The notes under the pieces: model-generated | The model's database searches: none | Told to the model about the DNA's origin: nothing | The model's input: only the letters and a program-made list of their open reading frames with translations | Shown: positions 21,747 to 21,782 of the stretch, in pieces | Layout of the letters: every line of letters begins with the position of its first letter | Numbering within the stretch: the stretch's first letter is position 1 | From: Zygnema circumcarinatum | Taxonomy: Eukaryota > Streptophyta > Zygnematophyceae > Zygnematales > Zygnemataceae | Reading direction: 5' to 3' | Length of the DNA stretch: 21,782 nucleotides | Assembly (NCBI GenBank): GCA_037447605.1 | Contig: CM074810.1 | Location: 529,698-551,479 of the forward strand | Position numbers and translations under genes: made by a program

Positions 21747-21782
21747 CGAATGTACTTTCTCTCTTTCTCTCTCTCCCTCCCC

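Overview
This is a nuclear segment from an intron-rich eukaryote, most likely in the green lineage (an alga or early-diverging plant). The five genes I recognise all belong to families well represented in plants, and the dipeptidyl-peptidase and WSS1-type proteins look especially plant-like. That impression comes from memory, not from a search. Introns are GT-AG. Much of the non-coding DNA is GA/CT microsatellite, and telomere-like TTAGGG/CCCTAA and plant telo-box (AAACCCTAA) motifs are scattered through it. I see no bacterial operon, CRISPR array, tRNA, rRNA or recognisable transposase.

Layout. (1) 1-3295, minus: a renalase-like FAD/NAD(P) oxidoreductase in at least eight exons, running off the left edge, with a degenerate telomeric array in its first intron. 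(2) 4461-8262, minus: a WSS1-like DNA-protein-crosslink metalloprotease. It has a WLM domain and two RanBP2-type zinc fingers in four exons, followed by a tandem second copy of its last exons. (3) 8263-10156: intergenic, with ATATCG/ACGTG-rich DNA and two unassigned open stretches. (4) 10157-10936, plus: an intronless Vma22/CCDC115-like V-ATPase assembly factor. (5) 11559-16367, minus: a complete six-exon dipeptidyl peptidase IV-family serine protease (833 residues), including a 30-nt microexon. (6) 16368-17381: a shared divergent promoter region with telo-boxes and CACGTCA arrays. (7) 17382-21746, plus: a three-RRM RNA-binding protein in nine exons, including a probable 24-nt microexon.

The exon models were built by hand. 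Every proposed junction keeps GT-AG borders and reading phase, and the joined proteins recover the expected family motifs. The genes have unrelated housekeeping roles: redox chemistry, crosslink repair, V-ATPase assembly, peptide processing and RNA binding. Nothing suggests a co-regulated cluster, although the DPP and RRM genes share one upstream region.

The most interesting signal is the WSS1 locus. A 1307-bp unit carrying the zinc-finger exons is duplicated in tandem with no difference that I found over about 900 bp. The second copy stays in frame with the gene, separated from it by one TAG stop that lies inside a 15-bp perfect hairpin. The second notable pattern is that many introns here begin with a microsatellite close to the 5' splice site.
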